A stretch of 64,000 nt of DNA from Symsagittifera roscoffensis (Eukaryota > Xenacoelomorpha > Acoela > Convolutidae): NCBI RefSeq assembly GCF_963678635.1, contig NC_087064.1:26452189-26516188 (forward strand), given 5' to 3'. This document shows, in pieces, positions 53,379 through 64,000 of the stretch (the first letter of the stretch is position 1; each line of letters begins with the position of its first letter). The position numbers and the translations under genes are program-made. Under the pieces are notes generated by a model that had not been told where the DNA came from, did not search any database, and saw only the letters and a program-made list of their open reading frames with translations.

Positions 53379-53827
53379 CAACAACCTTTCAGAATTAGTT
53401 GCGGCCTACGACCCAAGTAATCTTCTGAGTTTCCTAAAAGGGTGCAGCAGCAACATCAAAAAAATATTGACTAAATTACGAAAATTTTTTGTCGAGCCCG
53501 AGATTTGAACTGCCAACCTTTAGACCTTGAGACTTATGACTTCATCCCTCGGCCAAATGCTCTTTTAAATTTCAAAATTTTCTTGAAAGTTTTGTCTCAC
53601 TTTGACTGTTCTATGATTAATTGGTACGCATAAAATCTACTTAAAGAACGATCAAACAACCTCAAAAGAACAAAGCATTAAAGATCACAAGGTCAAATCA
53701 AAGAAATTAATTTCGCAAAACAATTTCGGACAATTTTGTCTGGGACATAAATGTCTGGTACAATTTTATCATTTCGGACTGTTTTGTCAAGGACACAAAT
53801 GTCTTGGACACAAATGTCTATGCACCC
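53379..53827. other. Unique spacer with a tRNA-like sequence
   Basis: Apart from the tRNA-like block (53493-53562), it holds a local repeat of (A/G)TGTCT(G/T)G(G/T)ACA and ATTTTGTC(C/T) phrases at about 53715-53822 just before the duplication border. Confidence 0.5.
53493..53562 (-). repeat. tRNA-Leu/Ser-like sequence, possible SINE head
   Basis: Read on the minus strand it begins GAGCATTTGGCCGAGGGATG (A-box-like, TGGCCGAG), then GTCTCAAGGTC in the anticodon-loop position, and GGCAGTTCAAATCTC (B-box-like), closing with GGGCTC, which can pair with the first four bases. It resembles a class II tRNA (tRNA-Leu) but with a short variable arm and poor anticodon stem. It is probably a tRNA-derived repeat or decayed tRNA gene rather than a working tRNA. 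Confidence 0.5.
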
Positions 53828-54595
53828 GCAACTACAAACGCATTTTGTACTTAAATACAATTCGGATATCAATGGTTACAGTATAAATTAAAATGATGCT
53901 TATGTACAAAAATGACATCTTGGAGGGAAAATGAACAAAAATGAGTTCTCGCGTTTGACCCTTAACAAAAATAGCCCCCATAAAACCTTAGCATCAATGA
54001 CTGTGGCTGTTAATTGTTTTTAAACATGTGTACAGATTTTTTTTTGATATCGAAATGTTGCAATACATTTGATTTGACACAGCGTCAAAGAAAGTCTCCA
54101 CCACACCAAGAAAACATCCCCAGGAAAAATCAAAGTGTAGGCGGCCTAAAGATTTTTATTGCTGTGCTGGGGGAGGGGGGGGTAGCATATTGGGACAGAC
54201 CTTAACTTCTCAGGGGATGCTTAAAACTTTTGCTTGATCATCGTGAAAAAAATTTATCGAGTAATGGTGCGCTCTAACTTCTACCTTGATGACTTCAAAG
54301 GCGTACCGTAAACAAAACGTTGTCATCAATGGACTATTGTTTAGAAGCGGTTCAACAACAGACAGAAAAGAAAGATGATAAACAACTATCACGACATGCA
54401 GTATGCCAGAACATATGGGTCTTTGAACTGTGGAACTGTATAGTAAATTAGTCTGTAATAATAGATAGTCAAAACTCATGAAAATAAGGTTTCATATTAT
54501 GAAAATGCGGCATTTTTTCAAAGATTATTAGCCGAATAAGTAAAAACAACGTTATCGTTAAGTATCGACACTAATTCAGCTTCAACTAATTGATC

Positions 54596-54756
54596 GGGTC
54601 TTTTCTGTTATACGGCCCAAAATTGCCATTTTGCCAAATCCTGATTTTCTTTTGCTGTTAATAGTTGTTAACAATTTCAACCAATCAGATTCGAGAATTA
54701 TGATGCAATTTTCAACATAGCAAAAAATGGGTTTCTTAGCAAAACAGAAAAGACCC
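54596..54756. mobile_element. MITE family V, copy B
   Basis: Ends are GGGTCTTTTCTG and CAGAAAAGACCC, with AATTGATC on both sides (54588-54595 and 54757-54764). It is slightly shorter than copy A owing to an internal deletion. Confidence 0.85.
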
Positions 54757-55152
54757 AATTGATCTTATTTGTTATTATAACAGAAAATGTCGCATTATTA
54801 TGGTGCTTGATCAATAAGGGCAGGTGAATAAAAAAATTCAATAGTTTTAACTTGGCTTATGTCTTAAAAAGTATTCTTCAACTTCAAATCCCTAATGGAA
54901 TGTAATTAAGAAATAAAAACGAATTTGATCCAAAAAAAAATTAGGAAAATTTTATCGTGACAGCATAAGAAGACGGAGAACGGTTTGGCGTTCATCAAAA
55001 AAATAATAATGGAAACAAACTTTTTTTGAGTTGTCATGAGAAGTGGTTTTTTACGTGTATGTTAAATTGGTGAGGCTCTTTTCCAGATTTCCACTCCCCT
55101 CATACAATTACAGTGTAAATTTGTCTAAAAATTGTTCATACGATATTTTACT

Positions 55153-55926
55153 CACAAGAAGTATTGTATTCACAATACCTTACAATACAAGCACAATTTT
55201 ATATATGCAGCCAATAGTTTTTGACGCTAAATTTTTCTTCTGCTTTCAATTTGCTTTCAGACTCTTGAAAGTTACACTACAGAAGCAGTTTGCACGACAG
55301 TGGGTTCTAAAGAAACTTAAGGGAAAATAAGCCAAAACCATTAATACAACTGATAACTTAACCCATCCTCTTTCTTGGGAAAAATCAATAAACTACACAT
55401 TGATAAGCCGCAACTAATATCGATATGATCTAGTCTCAAGCTCACCAGCAGAAACTCCAATCAGTGTAATCTTGTTTTTAGGAAAGCTGAAACACGCCAA
55501 CAAGATACAAAACTTGGCCTTGAATCATCATTGTCTCAAGTTTTGTATCTTGTTGGCGTATTTCAGCTTTCATCAAAACAAGAATACACTGAGAAGATTT
55601 AATGTTTGTGAGCTTGAGACTAGATCAAGCATTGAATTTTTTAAATTGATATAATTATTCAATTTAATTGCTGCGACTTATCATTGTTTAGTTTGGTTGA
55701 CCTTTCCCAAGAAAGAGAACGAGTCTAGATTTCTGTTTTTTTATTGGTTTTGGCTGATTTTTCATGGTTTTTCTAAAACCCAATATAGAGCAAGCTGCTT
55801 TATCAGCGCAACTACCATTAGTCTGAATGCAATTGATAGCAAAAAATTACTTTGTAGTGTCAAAAACTATCAAGCGCAAATATAAAAGTGTGCTTCTTTT
55901 GTATTGTGAATACAATACTTCTTCTA
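55153..55926. repeat. Long imperfect foldback, copy B
   Basis: Same structure as 40529-41302. The 35-bp apex arms are at 55482-55516 and 55537-55571 with the identical single mismatch and loop, so the foldback predates the segmental duplication. Confidence 0.85.
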
Positions 55927-58094
55927 AGGGAAGATTTGAGACAATAGCGGAAGGAAAAGGTCCAGAATCAAGGTAGGACAATCTTCGCGTTACGTGCCAA
56001 TGAACAAAAGGAAGAGACTTAATTTGGTGTTGTAGCAATTAGCAGAAACGTCCAAAAACTTTTACGGAGAAATATGACGGTTTTGGGTTTTGATTTTTTT
56101 TCAAGTTCAAATCATACTCATTTCTTAAAATGAGGGCTAATTACGCTCTCTAGAAAGTTGCTCCTGATTATTTTTCAGCTTGTTTTTTTTTCGGCAAATA
56201 ATGTAGTTCGTTCACGCTTAAATTAGATTTTTTCGTGATTTAACTTTTGATTTTTCTCAATTTGTTTATTTATTTTTTAAAAGAACGACAAACTCAACTA
56301 TCGGAGAGCAACAATGTATTATGTAAAAATTACAAAAATTGTAATTGACATCTACTTTCAAAATGATTTTAAAAATTCAAATTTCTCAGCGGAAAACTTT
56401 ACCTATTACTCAAGTTTTCTCGAAAATGGTTAGTTTGCCATAAAAAACGTCAATCATAAAATTTTCTAGAGTTTGCTGACTCTTTTCAACTGTCTGTTGC
56501 TGTGTTTATTGGATTAAGGATAGAAACTGGTGCATGATGCATATCAGTTTATCACTGGCATAGATCATAAGCGTTGCTGAGTGAATCGAAACAAGCGTTC
56601 GCTAATTTTCAATCAATGCAAGTTAAAGGGTAGTAGCACAGTAATTTGTTCCAACTTAGTGTTTCAACTTTCAGAAATTATTGGTGCCAGGTATGGTTTT
56701 TTCTTCAATTTAATTTTGACTTTATAGTCAAGCTCAAATTTGAATAACAGTTTTTTTTAAAAGTAATCGCTATCAACGTCCGTGTTGAAAACATCTTTGA
56801 TACTTATTTTTTATAGGAAAATTTTTTTGCAAAAGAAAAGAGTTCTCTTGAAAAGGTGGTAATTTGTAAAGGTTTTCACCGTTAAAGTTCAATTTTTGTT
56901 GCAACATTTCAAGGAAGCGTCAGAATGTTTGTGCACGGTTTGGATCTTCAGAAATTTCTTTGCTTTTTATTAAGAATTTTTCTAATGGATTACTACTGTT
57001 TAGGCAAACTGAGAAAAAATTGCAGTTGTACGTTGAAAATTGTGTCATGAACCATGACTGCAGTGCAGATCAAATTTAAAGTGGACCAAAGGAAATTAAA
57101 TTGCAACTAATTGGAATGTTAAAAATTATTTATCAATGAGTTGGCACACTCAAAAATAAACTTCAATTGATTGTACATTTAATTGTAAGCACGAAGTATC
57201 ACTCGTGGTTAAAAAAGTTTGACACGAGATTATTTTACAAATTTTTTTGTTGATTTTCAAGAACAACTGTTTTTTTTTAGATAATGAGGGTCTTCTCGCT
57301 GGGGTGTCACTAAATTTTTCAATTTTGAAATATGTTCAGTTTCCTTTTTGGAAAAAGGGTAGTGGAGAAGAGGCGTTTGTTTTTTTTTACAAATTTATGT
57401 TTATCTTGTGTTTCTAAAACTTGTGTTTCTAAAAAAAACACTTGCTGGTGATTTTTGGTTTTTTCAACCTGGTATACGTTATAGGTGCAAAAGTCAAAAA
57501 TTGAATGCAAATATTTTTATATATATATTTGAACACTAAAGCAAGGTTGCAACCAAAAAAGGGATAGAAAAAACTTTACCTCAAATTGTCAAATTTGCAT
57601 TTTTATCGAAAAATGCATATCATTCAGTTTGCAGCAGCACAATTTAAATTATGCAACAAAGTATGTAAATTATTATCATTCAGTTTGCAACAGCACAATT
57701 TAAATTATGCAACAAAGTAAAAGAAAGTATGCAACAGCACAATTTAAATTTAAAGAACGCATTATATGTGTAAAGGTAAAAAAGAAGTAAAACAATTTTT
57801 CACCAATCTGGGTCGTCTCCGAAAAAAATTATAGAAAAATTGATTTTTATTCACCGTCATAAAAAATAGTTTTGCTGGAAAACAGTTTTTTTTCCCAACT
57901 GAACATCAATTTCAAACAAAAAGCAACATCGTCTTAGATCTTTGTTTTTTTTTTTGTGCTTGTCACACAAGTTCTTTCAAAATTTTTGCGGGAAACTGAA
58001 AAAAATACGCCAAAACAATCGCGGTTTCTTTCTGTCAATTCAAAAAGAACGCGTAGCAACCAAACATTTTCAATTTTTTTACAATAAAATAGTC
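55927..58094. other. AT-rich duplicated DNA, no gene supported
   Basis: Collinear with 41303-43429. No conserved open frame is shared with copy A beyond low-complexity stretches. Confidence 0.5.
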
Positions 58095-58289
58095 GGCTCT
58101 TTCGCAGTCCCCCCTTTTATTTTTTCTGAAATTCAATATATGGAAATCAATTTAAAATGATTTTTCGTAATATAAACTGCATTAAAACGTGTCAGCGTGA
58201 ACAAATGAACAAATTTTTACAACATTTCTTAAATGCAAAATGCTTAATTTTGTAATTTTCCCACGGGGTTGGGAAACTGGCAAAGAGCC
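58095..58289. mobile_element. MITE family II upstream of the cysteine-rich gene (copy B)
   Basis: The perfect 8-bp target duplication AAATAGTC lies at 58087-58094 and 58290-58297. The ends are GGCTCTTTCGCAGTCCCCCC and GGGAAACTGGCAAAGAGCC. It ends 75 bp before the ATG of the gene. Confidence 0.9.
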
Positions 58290-58364
58290 AAATAGTCTTT
58301 ATGATACGTTAACTTAGCCAAAAATTAATCGTATTTTTCTTGTTTTTCTAATTTTATAAAGGGT

Positions 58365-58718
58365 ATGAAAACGCAAGCAGTTTACTTTAGTGCTTTTGTT
58401 TTACTGATTTGGATCTTAAGTTTAAGTGCACAAGAGTTTTATAGAGAAGATGGAGCTAAAAGTTTTTGCAAATACGCACCATTGGAATATCAACTCAATG
58501 ACCACACCGCTCAATGCCCAAAGGTTAAACTGTTTGCACGCCCCCTGCGTGAAATAAAAGCATGCTGTGAACTAAATCCCCCCGGAAAGGAAAGAGTTAC
58601 CTGTCTGGACAAGCTGCGAAGGAAAGAACTCGACGTTACAAGGTTATTTAGGCTCTTTTCCACTTCCCCCACATATTTCAAAATTTCTGTTTTGATAGTT
58701 TTTTACTTGTTATTATGA
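58365..58718 (+). CDS. Secreted cysteine-rich protein, duplicated copy B
   Basis: This has the same organisation as the 43700 gene: a signal peptide (MKTQAVYFSAFVLLIWILSL), a mature domain with five cysteines ending in DVTR at 58642, the same putative donor AAG|GTTATT, and the same read-through tail into a MITE ending FKISVLIVFYLLL at TGA. It differs from copy A at about nine residues, nearly all in the leader, the first mature residues and the MITE-derived tail; the block from KYAPLEYQ to DVTR differs only at Tyr to His. The nucleotide sequence of that block is also nearly identical, so recency rather than selection may explain it. It could be the first exon of a spliced gene. Confidence 0.65.
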   Translation: MKTQAVYFSAFVLLIWILSLSAQEFYREDGAKSFCKYAPLEYQLNDHTAQCPKVKLFARPLREIKACCELNPPGKERVTCLDKLRRKELDVTRLFRLFSTSPTYFKISVLIVFYLLL

Positions 58719-58790
58719 CTGAACTCGTGATGTTGTATAAAGTTGCTCACAATGGTTAGTTTGTTCAGCATGGAAAATTTCCTTGCATTT
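58651..58790. mobile_element. MITE family II fragment overlapping the gene end (copy B)
   Basis: It begins GGCTCTTTTCCACTTCCCCC 8 bases after the exon end, as in copy A. The right terminus is missing. Confidence 0.7.
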
Positions 58791-58827
58791 TGACAACGCT
58801 GCCACAGTGCTTTATTACTTGAAATTC

Positions 58828-59038
58828 GGCTCTTTTCCAGTCCCCCTTTCAAAGTCAATTTTGAAAAGCTTATTTAACGTTGTCAAAATGAAATCAAATT
58901 TAGTGTGATGAACAAACCGACATTTGTGAACAGATTTGTTCTTGATACTTTGCAGCGTAACATTACGCATTTAGCCGTAATAACACGTAAAACAAACACA
59001 AAACTCGGAATTTTAAAGGGGGGAACTGGAAAAAAGCC
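58828..59038. mobile_element. MITE family II, complete copy with 8-bp TSD (copy B)
   Basis: Perfect duplication TGAAATTC at 58820-58827 and 59039-59046. The ends are GGCTCTTTTCCAGTCCCCC and GGGGGGAACTGGAAAAAAGCC. Confidence 0.9.
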
Positions 59039-59474
59039 TGAAATTCAAATAATGGGGAGGGGTAGAGAAAAGCCATTTTTTTCAGTCACAAACTTCATTG
59101 AAAAAAACTAAGTTTGCATTTTGTTTGGTTGTTCATGCAATAACTTGTTTTGGCATTTTTTGTAAATTAAGCTCTTCTCGATTATATAAATTGGGCTCTT
59201 CTCGCCCGAACCATATTCCATAGCCAATCTTCATCTCTTAAAACCTAGCATGGTTCTTGTCAAAATGCATGTTTTGTATTATCAATATTTTGTAACTTTT
59301 GCAAAATTGTGCAAGATAACTATAACTCAAGACAACCATCGAAGTTGAAAGTAAACACTTTTTTAAAAATAATAATTAATATTATAATCATAATAAATTG
59401 TTTTCTAACCTAATGTTACCAATCAAAGGGGTCTTATATACTCGCTTACAAAGTTATAGCTTTGGAGGACGCCC

Positions 59475-59698
59475 GGCTCTTTTCCAGTTCCCCCCTTTCA
59501 AAATACTGAGTTTTATTTTTGTTTAACGTGTTATTACGGCTAAATGCGCAATGTTACGCTGTAAAGTATGAAGAACAAATCTGTTCTCAATTGTTGATTT
59601 GTTCACCACGCCAAATTTCATTGCCTTATGGCAACGTTAATTAAGCTTTTCAAAATTGAATTTGAAAGAGGGGAACTGGAAAAGAACCGGACGCCCTC
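59475..59698. mobile_element. MITE family II nested in the poly-G/C element (copy B)
   Basis: Perfect duplication GGACGCCC (59467-59474 and 59699-59706). Orthologous to the insertion at 44787. Confidence 0.9.
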
Positions 59699-59706
59699 CC
59701 TCAGGG

Positions 59707-60843
59707 ATTCGACCCCCTGCCGACCCAAAGGTTCCCCCTTTGTACTATTTTGAGATATCCATATTTACTGACGGACCCTAAAAATTTTCTCAAGGCGCCT
59801 TTGGCGCCAATCTATGCTAATTTTGAGGGTCAAGCGCGCGCCGAAAAACCGCTTTTTTTAAAAACCCCCAGGGAATTTTTAAAGTTTTGTAATTTCTCAG
59901 AACTTTATTGCATAAATGGCTATTGGCTATCGACCCAATCAAATCTTTTCTATTACTGCCCATCTGCAATTTAAATTTTCCACACCATTAAAACACTTCC
60001 TGAGGCAGGGCTAAATTTCTGTCACCATACTGGGTGAAATAGATAAAATGTACAATTTATACGGGGGTTCAAACTTGAAACAATCTATTTACTCTGGCTA
60101 AAGTGTCAGAGATGTTGCTCCTTTTTTTTTTTACTAATCGAAGCTGTTCTTTCACTCATTTGCTTCAATTTTCTAATAAACGCTTTTTTTCACGCAGTCA
60201 GATTTCAATCAAGTTCGGCATTCCCAATATTTGCTCAAAACCAATCAAATTTGGTATCATGGAATCTCTAAACCTGAAATTAACTCTAATCTGAAATTAA
60301 CTCTAAGCAACCTAAGTGTGGATATTCAAATAAGGAGGGCGGAGAATATAGGAAGATGAGAGTTTACCCTGGTCTATAAAAAAAAAGATTTTTATCTAAT
60401 GTTTTCCCTTTGCGTGCCTTTCAATCCAGAAACAATCTTGGCAACTTGGGGTTGCTGGAGTTTTTAAATAGCTAGGGAAAATTTTAGCGAAAAAAAGCCC
60501 AATGTAGAAAAGGCCAATTGGAACATTAACGGAGTTCAATAAACCATTATTAGATTGGGAATGAAACTGGTAAAAACTTGAGATCGATTAATGATATTTT
60601 CTAAAAAGTTTACCAGAGATCATTTGATCTCGGCCGATTTATATTTTTTTCTACGATTTGCTTATAAATGTTGTTCAGAATCTTTTAATCTATTTTTACT
60701 TTTGTTCAAATTGTTTTAAATCTGTGCACTAGTGTACCAAACTTGATCCAAGCAGAAAGTTACACTATGCTCATTTAAATTCAAACTTTGGGCCTTACAG
60801 GGCAAACTTTTTAGAATGCGGTTCAAATTACATAGAAAACAAC
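59707..60843. other. End of copy B with a copy-specific insertion, no gene supported
   Basis: 59707-59870 is the truncated poly-G/C element. About 490 bases between TTATTGCAT and GTTTTCCCTTT (59913 to about 60400) have no counterpart in copy A. No terminal repeats are obvious in that insert, and it contains only short AT-driven open frames. Confidence 0.5.
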
Positions 60844-60896
60844 GGCTCTTTTTCCTTCCCCCCACCTGCAAATTTGGGGGGGAAGGAAAAAGAGCC
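60844..60896. mobile_element. 53-bp foldback MITE derivative, absent from copy A
   Basis: Two perfect 20-bp arms GGCTCTTTTTCCTTCCCCCC flank a short A/T/G-rich centre. In copy A the same place reads AAAACAAC directly followed by TTATTTTT; in copy B AAAACAAC precedes and AAAATAAC follows the foldback. This is an 8-bp target duplication with one mismatch. It is a minimal relative of MITE family I. Confidence 0.85.
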
Positions 60897-60974
60897 AAAA
60901 TAACTTATTTTTGAAATCATCGTACCCGCAAAAGTACTTAATCCAGTTTTCTGAAGGCAAGTCTTCAACTTTTG

Positions 60975-61174
60975 GGCTCTTTTTCCTTTTCCCCCCACCT
61001 CACTCAAACATGAATTTTATGGTCTAACGAGTGGTTTTACAAGGTTAATTATGAAGACCATATATGCTTTTATGGCCTAATTAGTCTGCATGTCAATTTT
61101 CACGACAATCGGACAAAGTAAACTGTAACTTCAAATAAAAAAATTTGCAGGTGGGGGGAAAAGGAAAAAGAGCC
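60975..61174. mobile_element. MITE family I, complete copy
   Basis: The 200-bp element has perfectly matched terminal inverted repeats of at least 26 bp (GGCTCTTTTTCCTTTTCCCC and continuing). Flanks AACTTTTG and CACTTTTG agree at 7 of 8 positions. It lies directly after the end of duplication copy B. Confidence 0.92.
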
Positions 61175-61870
61175 CACTTTTGTTTTAATGGATTTAAAAA
61201 AGTATACTGCGCTGATGTTTTCACAGTAAGTGCGTCTCTGAAACTTACATACGATATACTGGGAAAACAAACTTTTACAAGGAAAACAAATATACTAGGA
61301 AAACCAGCAAAAATTTCCCGGAAGTGTAGTTAAAACAACGTAGAAAAACTATTTTAGTTATAATTTGATTGCCCAAAAACTTTTTAAATCAATTTTTGTG
61401 AAATCAAGACTTCAAATTCTAATCTAATTGATTTAAAAAAGCATGTTGATTTTCCACAGCCTCAAAAAATAAATTAAGTTAACAGTGTTCTTTATGTTAT
61501 TTAATCAGCACAATCTTCAAAGAAAAAAGTCTCAAAGCAAAAAAAAAGTTAAAATAGTCACAGGATAAAACATTTTGCTTTTTTTACTCCAACGATCAGT
61601 TGATTTAACTTTTTTAACGTTTTTGCTAATAACCACTATATCGTAACTAGTTTCAGTGTTTTTCTGGCCATGGAAATATCTTTTAAAGCAAAACAAGAAA
61701 TTTTATAGGAGCAACTTGGTTCTTTAGGAAGCCGATGAGAATGACAAAATCGTATATTGCGAAAATTCTCAGACAAATTAAATGAAAAGTTTTTTTTAGC
61801 CCGCCGTCACTGATCGGTTATTTTTTATCAATGTTTTGCGCTGATTATCGGAATAAGCCAACAAAAGACC
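61175..61870. other. AT-rich intergenic DNA, nothing recognised
   Basis: No gene, terminal repeats or strong structure were found. Confidence 0.45.
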
Positions 61871-61886
61871 TGTTTCAGCTCTTATT

Positions 61887-62028
61887 TCGAAAACATGACT
61901 GCTCCGATCTATACACAGGGTTCTGATAATGTTCACTCTGAATTTATGTTAATTTTATGTATAAGCGCCGAGTGCCTGATAAAATCTGCTTCGTCAAATC
62001 ACTATCCAGTCTTTCGACGCCGGACCAA
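61887..62028 (+). other. Weak candidate first exon
   Basis: After a plausible acceptor (CCTGTTTCAG at about 61878) an ATG near 61894 opens MTAPIYTQGSDNVHSEFM followed by a hydrophobic LILCISAE stretch, reaching a possible donor CCAA|GTAACT near 62029. Composition is more protein-like than the flanks. The minus strand of the same block is also open, and no further exons were found, so this is only a candidate. Confidence 0.2.
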
Positions 62029-64000
62029 GTAACTTTTTCATTTTTTTTAGCTGTCGTTTTTCCGTTAGAGAAAAAGTAATTCAAGTACAGCTTTACAACG
62101 AACCATTTTGAGCCCGCAAAATTCAAATTTTTTGATTTGTTTTTAGGAGTTTTTCCACAGCAATAAGATCTTTGAAACTAGTTGATATATAGTCTACTTC
62201 ACCATTTCAAAACAAAAGTTCTCAAATTTTGATCCAAATAACTAACAAATAAGATGATAGACATTTCTTCACACCCTAAATTTGATGCTCGTGCAAGATT
62301 GAGGAAAAAGGGAGAGGACGTTTTTACTCTGATATCACTATGCTACATGCACCTCAACAGTCGCACCCCTATGAAGGGCCTCTTTATCTATTATTTAGCT
62401 AGTGTGTCTGAAGTTTTTTGTTAATTTGACATAAATTTTGAGAGTTTCATATTTCAAAATGAATGACTTGAAAAACGGTGACAAGCATTTCGTTTTTTTT
62501 TGTTGCCCCTCCTATATTGCCAATTTTTCATCCACAGTGGCTAGATGTGGGACGTTACAATGTGAAATTTGAAGAATCAATGTACACAGAAGAGCTCGTT
62601 TCATTGTTCCGGCTTTCGAAGTAAGCGGAATATTTATGCTTAAGTTGGTTTTTTTATTTTTGGCATAAAATTTTTACACTCCATTAAAGATATTGACTCT
62701 GTGAATTCAATTATTAAAAATATTTTACCGCGGATCATTTTTTCAAGCGCTGGGAGTTTGAAAATTGCTAATTTGGCCAAACTATGGACTAATTTATGGG
62801 CGTTTTGAAGATTTTATTCGAAATGCTGAAAACGTAACGCGAAATATTTATGCGTGGCGAATTATATCGCACAACAAAATTGTTCTAAAATGAATTGACG
62901 CCTCCTGATTGGTCGCATTAATTTCGTATTGAATTCATAGTTTTTCAATATTTTCTTTTCCCAAAATTGATTCGAGATGAGTTAAGGGGCAGTCGGAGTA
63001 GTCATGGGTTTTCCCTGATAAACGAGCAGTCTTGTTATCATACATAACTGCTTTTCACTAGAAAACGTGAATGGTTCCGACGCCGCAGAAAGTGATGGAT
63101 TTTTTGTGCTCCTAATTTTTTGTGATGCATTATTTTGATTTCTCAACTAGTCAGTTTGAACAAAACTTTTAGCTATCTAAAACAATAACCTACTGAGTTT
63201 CAACTTAAAAACTTTTTAATATAATCTTTTTTTTTGAAAACTGGGCTGTAGAAATCGCCAAATTGGCTAAATTTGGAAAAAAATACGCGCAAGTTTTTCT
63301 GTACTATTAATGCGTAAGCGGCAGTTTAATCAGCTCATAAATTGTTTCAAATTGAATTTATGCTGGTTATTTGTTGTTTTTATTAGAGTACTAGACACTA
63401 CAAACATTTTTTGTAATTGACCTTGTGTGTCGGTAGGGAGATTTTTCAAATAACAATCCAAAATCTGCTTTTTAAAGTTGTCTTAACAATTAAGAAAAGG
63501 AATGAATTTATACAAACGTGAAAAAAAGTTTTTTTTATGTGTAGAATAAAAAAAATTTTCGCTTAAATGCTATGATAAGTACAAAGTGATATTTTTTCAT
63601 TTAACAAATATTGAATACACTAAATAGCATGCCTCAATTCAGTTTGTAACGGTTTCTGAGAAAAATTAAATATCCACTTACGCGTTAATAGCTCGAATAA
63701 TAAAGTGTCGCGTAAATTACCCAAAATTAGCCAAATTGACAATCTTTAAGACTCATAATTTTACGAAAAGTAATCACAACTAAAATTTGAAGTTCAAATT
63801 GAACTCAGGAAAGCATTTTTCTTTAATGATATTTAAAAATTCTGTCAAAAATTGCTAGTTAAAAAGTCAAAATTTGTCTGGTGACAAAAGACCACCCCGA
63901 GCACAAATATTCCGTGACTTTCTTCAAAAATTAGAACAAAAAAGAGCCAAAAAACCATTGAAATGCTATTTTCTTGAAATTTTCTTCAATTTGTTGTGAT
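62029..64000. repeat. AT-rich DNA with repeat family III copies in inverted arrangement
   Basis: Family III blocks recur at about 63225-63380 (GAAATCGCCAAATTGGC, TATTAATGCGTAAGCGG) in the orientation of the 21-kb copies, and at about 63640-63770 in the opposite orientation (CTTACGCGTTAATAGC). A CCACCCCGAGCACAAAT block lies at 63892-63910. A less certain copy is at 62750-62900. No coding exon is supported here. Confidence 0.45.

Larger units (their letters stand above)
53828..60957. repeat. Segmental duplication, copy B
   Basis: It is collinear with 39180-45949 in the same orientation. Copy B keeps better target duplications for two MITEs (AAATAGTC and TGAAATTC). It has an expanded AT repeat near 57630-57750, lacks the C-run part of the poly-G/C element, has about 490 extra bases near 59913-60400 and a 53-bp foldback at 60844-60896. 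It represents the site of element 1 without the LTR: CTTAATCCAGTTTTCTGA continues into other sequence. Confidence 0.92.

Noticed and set aside
61944-62126. Minus-strand frame with a protein-like half (VTWSGVERLDSDLTKQIL)
   Set aside because: It overlaps the plus-strand candidate exon in the same block. No good acceptor or donor on the minus strand supports it, so neither strand can be favoured with confidence.

Overview
This is a eukaryotic, almost certainly animal, genomic window. It is AT-rich, full of homopolymer runs, and has GT-AG exon boundaries, Ty3/gypsy LTR retrotransposons and miniature inverted-repeat elements. The species cannot be named from the sequence. Host coding sequence is sparse and all of it is partial: single exons or short exon chains in repetitive DNA. 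There is no bacterial-type gene organisation.

Layout. 1-9.6 kb is AT-rich non-coding DNA with degenerate repeats, one complete 415-bp hAT-like element (5028-5442) and one convincing minus-strand exon (7439-7733). 9630-16074 is a minus-strand Ty3/gypsy element (element 2) with 215-bp LTRs and a CCACC target-site duplication; its reading frame is broken in several places. 16.1-22.1 kb holds a minus-strand first exon of a small secreted cysteine-rich protein (18984-19249) and several local repeats. 22140-30778 is an old plus-strand Ty3/gypsy relic (element 3) with a truncated 3' LTR; an internal 1.4-kb segment is tandemly triplicated. 34594-36752 contains a phase-consistent three-exon chain of an unrecognised host gene. 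35-39.2 kb is dense with MITEs.

39180-45949 (copy A) and 53828-60957 (copy B) are a direct segmental duplication of about 7 kb. Each copy carries another gene for the cysteine-rich protein, the same MITEs and a roughly 770-bp foldback. Between them lie an apparently intact Ty3/gypsy element (element 1, 45950-52117; single 1859-residue Gag-Pol frame), an assembly gap (52981-53180), a FLYWCH-like coding fragment and a tRNA-like sequence. The last 3 kb is a 200-bp MITE followed by AT-rich DNA with dispersed repeats.

How the parts relate. The three LTR elements belong to one lineage. In all three the primer-binding site starts TGGCGCAG, as expected for priming by tRNA-Ser, and it abuts the LTR so that the gag start codon is the last LTR base plus the first two PBS bases. 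The MITEs share GGCTCTTTT-type termini and 8-bp target duplications, several of them perfect, which points to mobilisation by a hAT-type transposase not encoded here. Comparing copies A and B gives filled and empty sites and shows MITE activity after the duplication. The cysteine-rich genes are wedged between MITEs, and a MITE supplies the last 20 or so codons of the reading frame in both duplicated copies.
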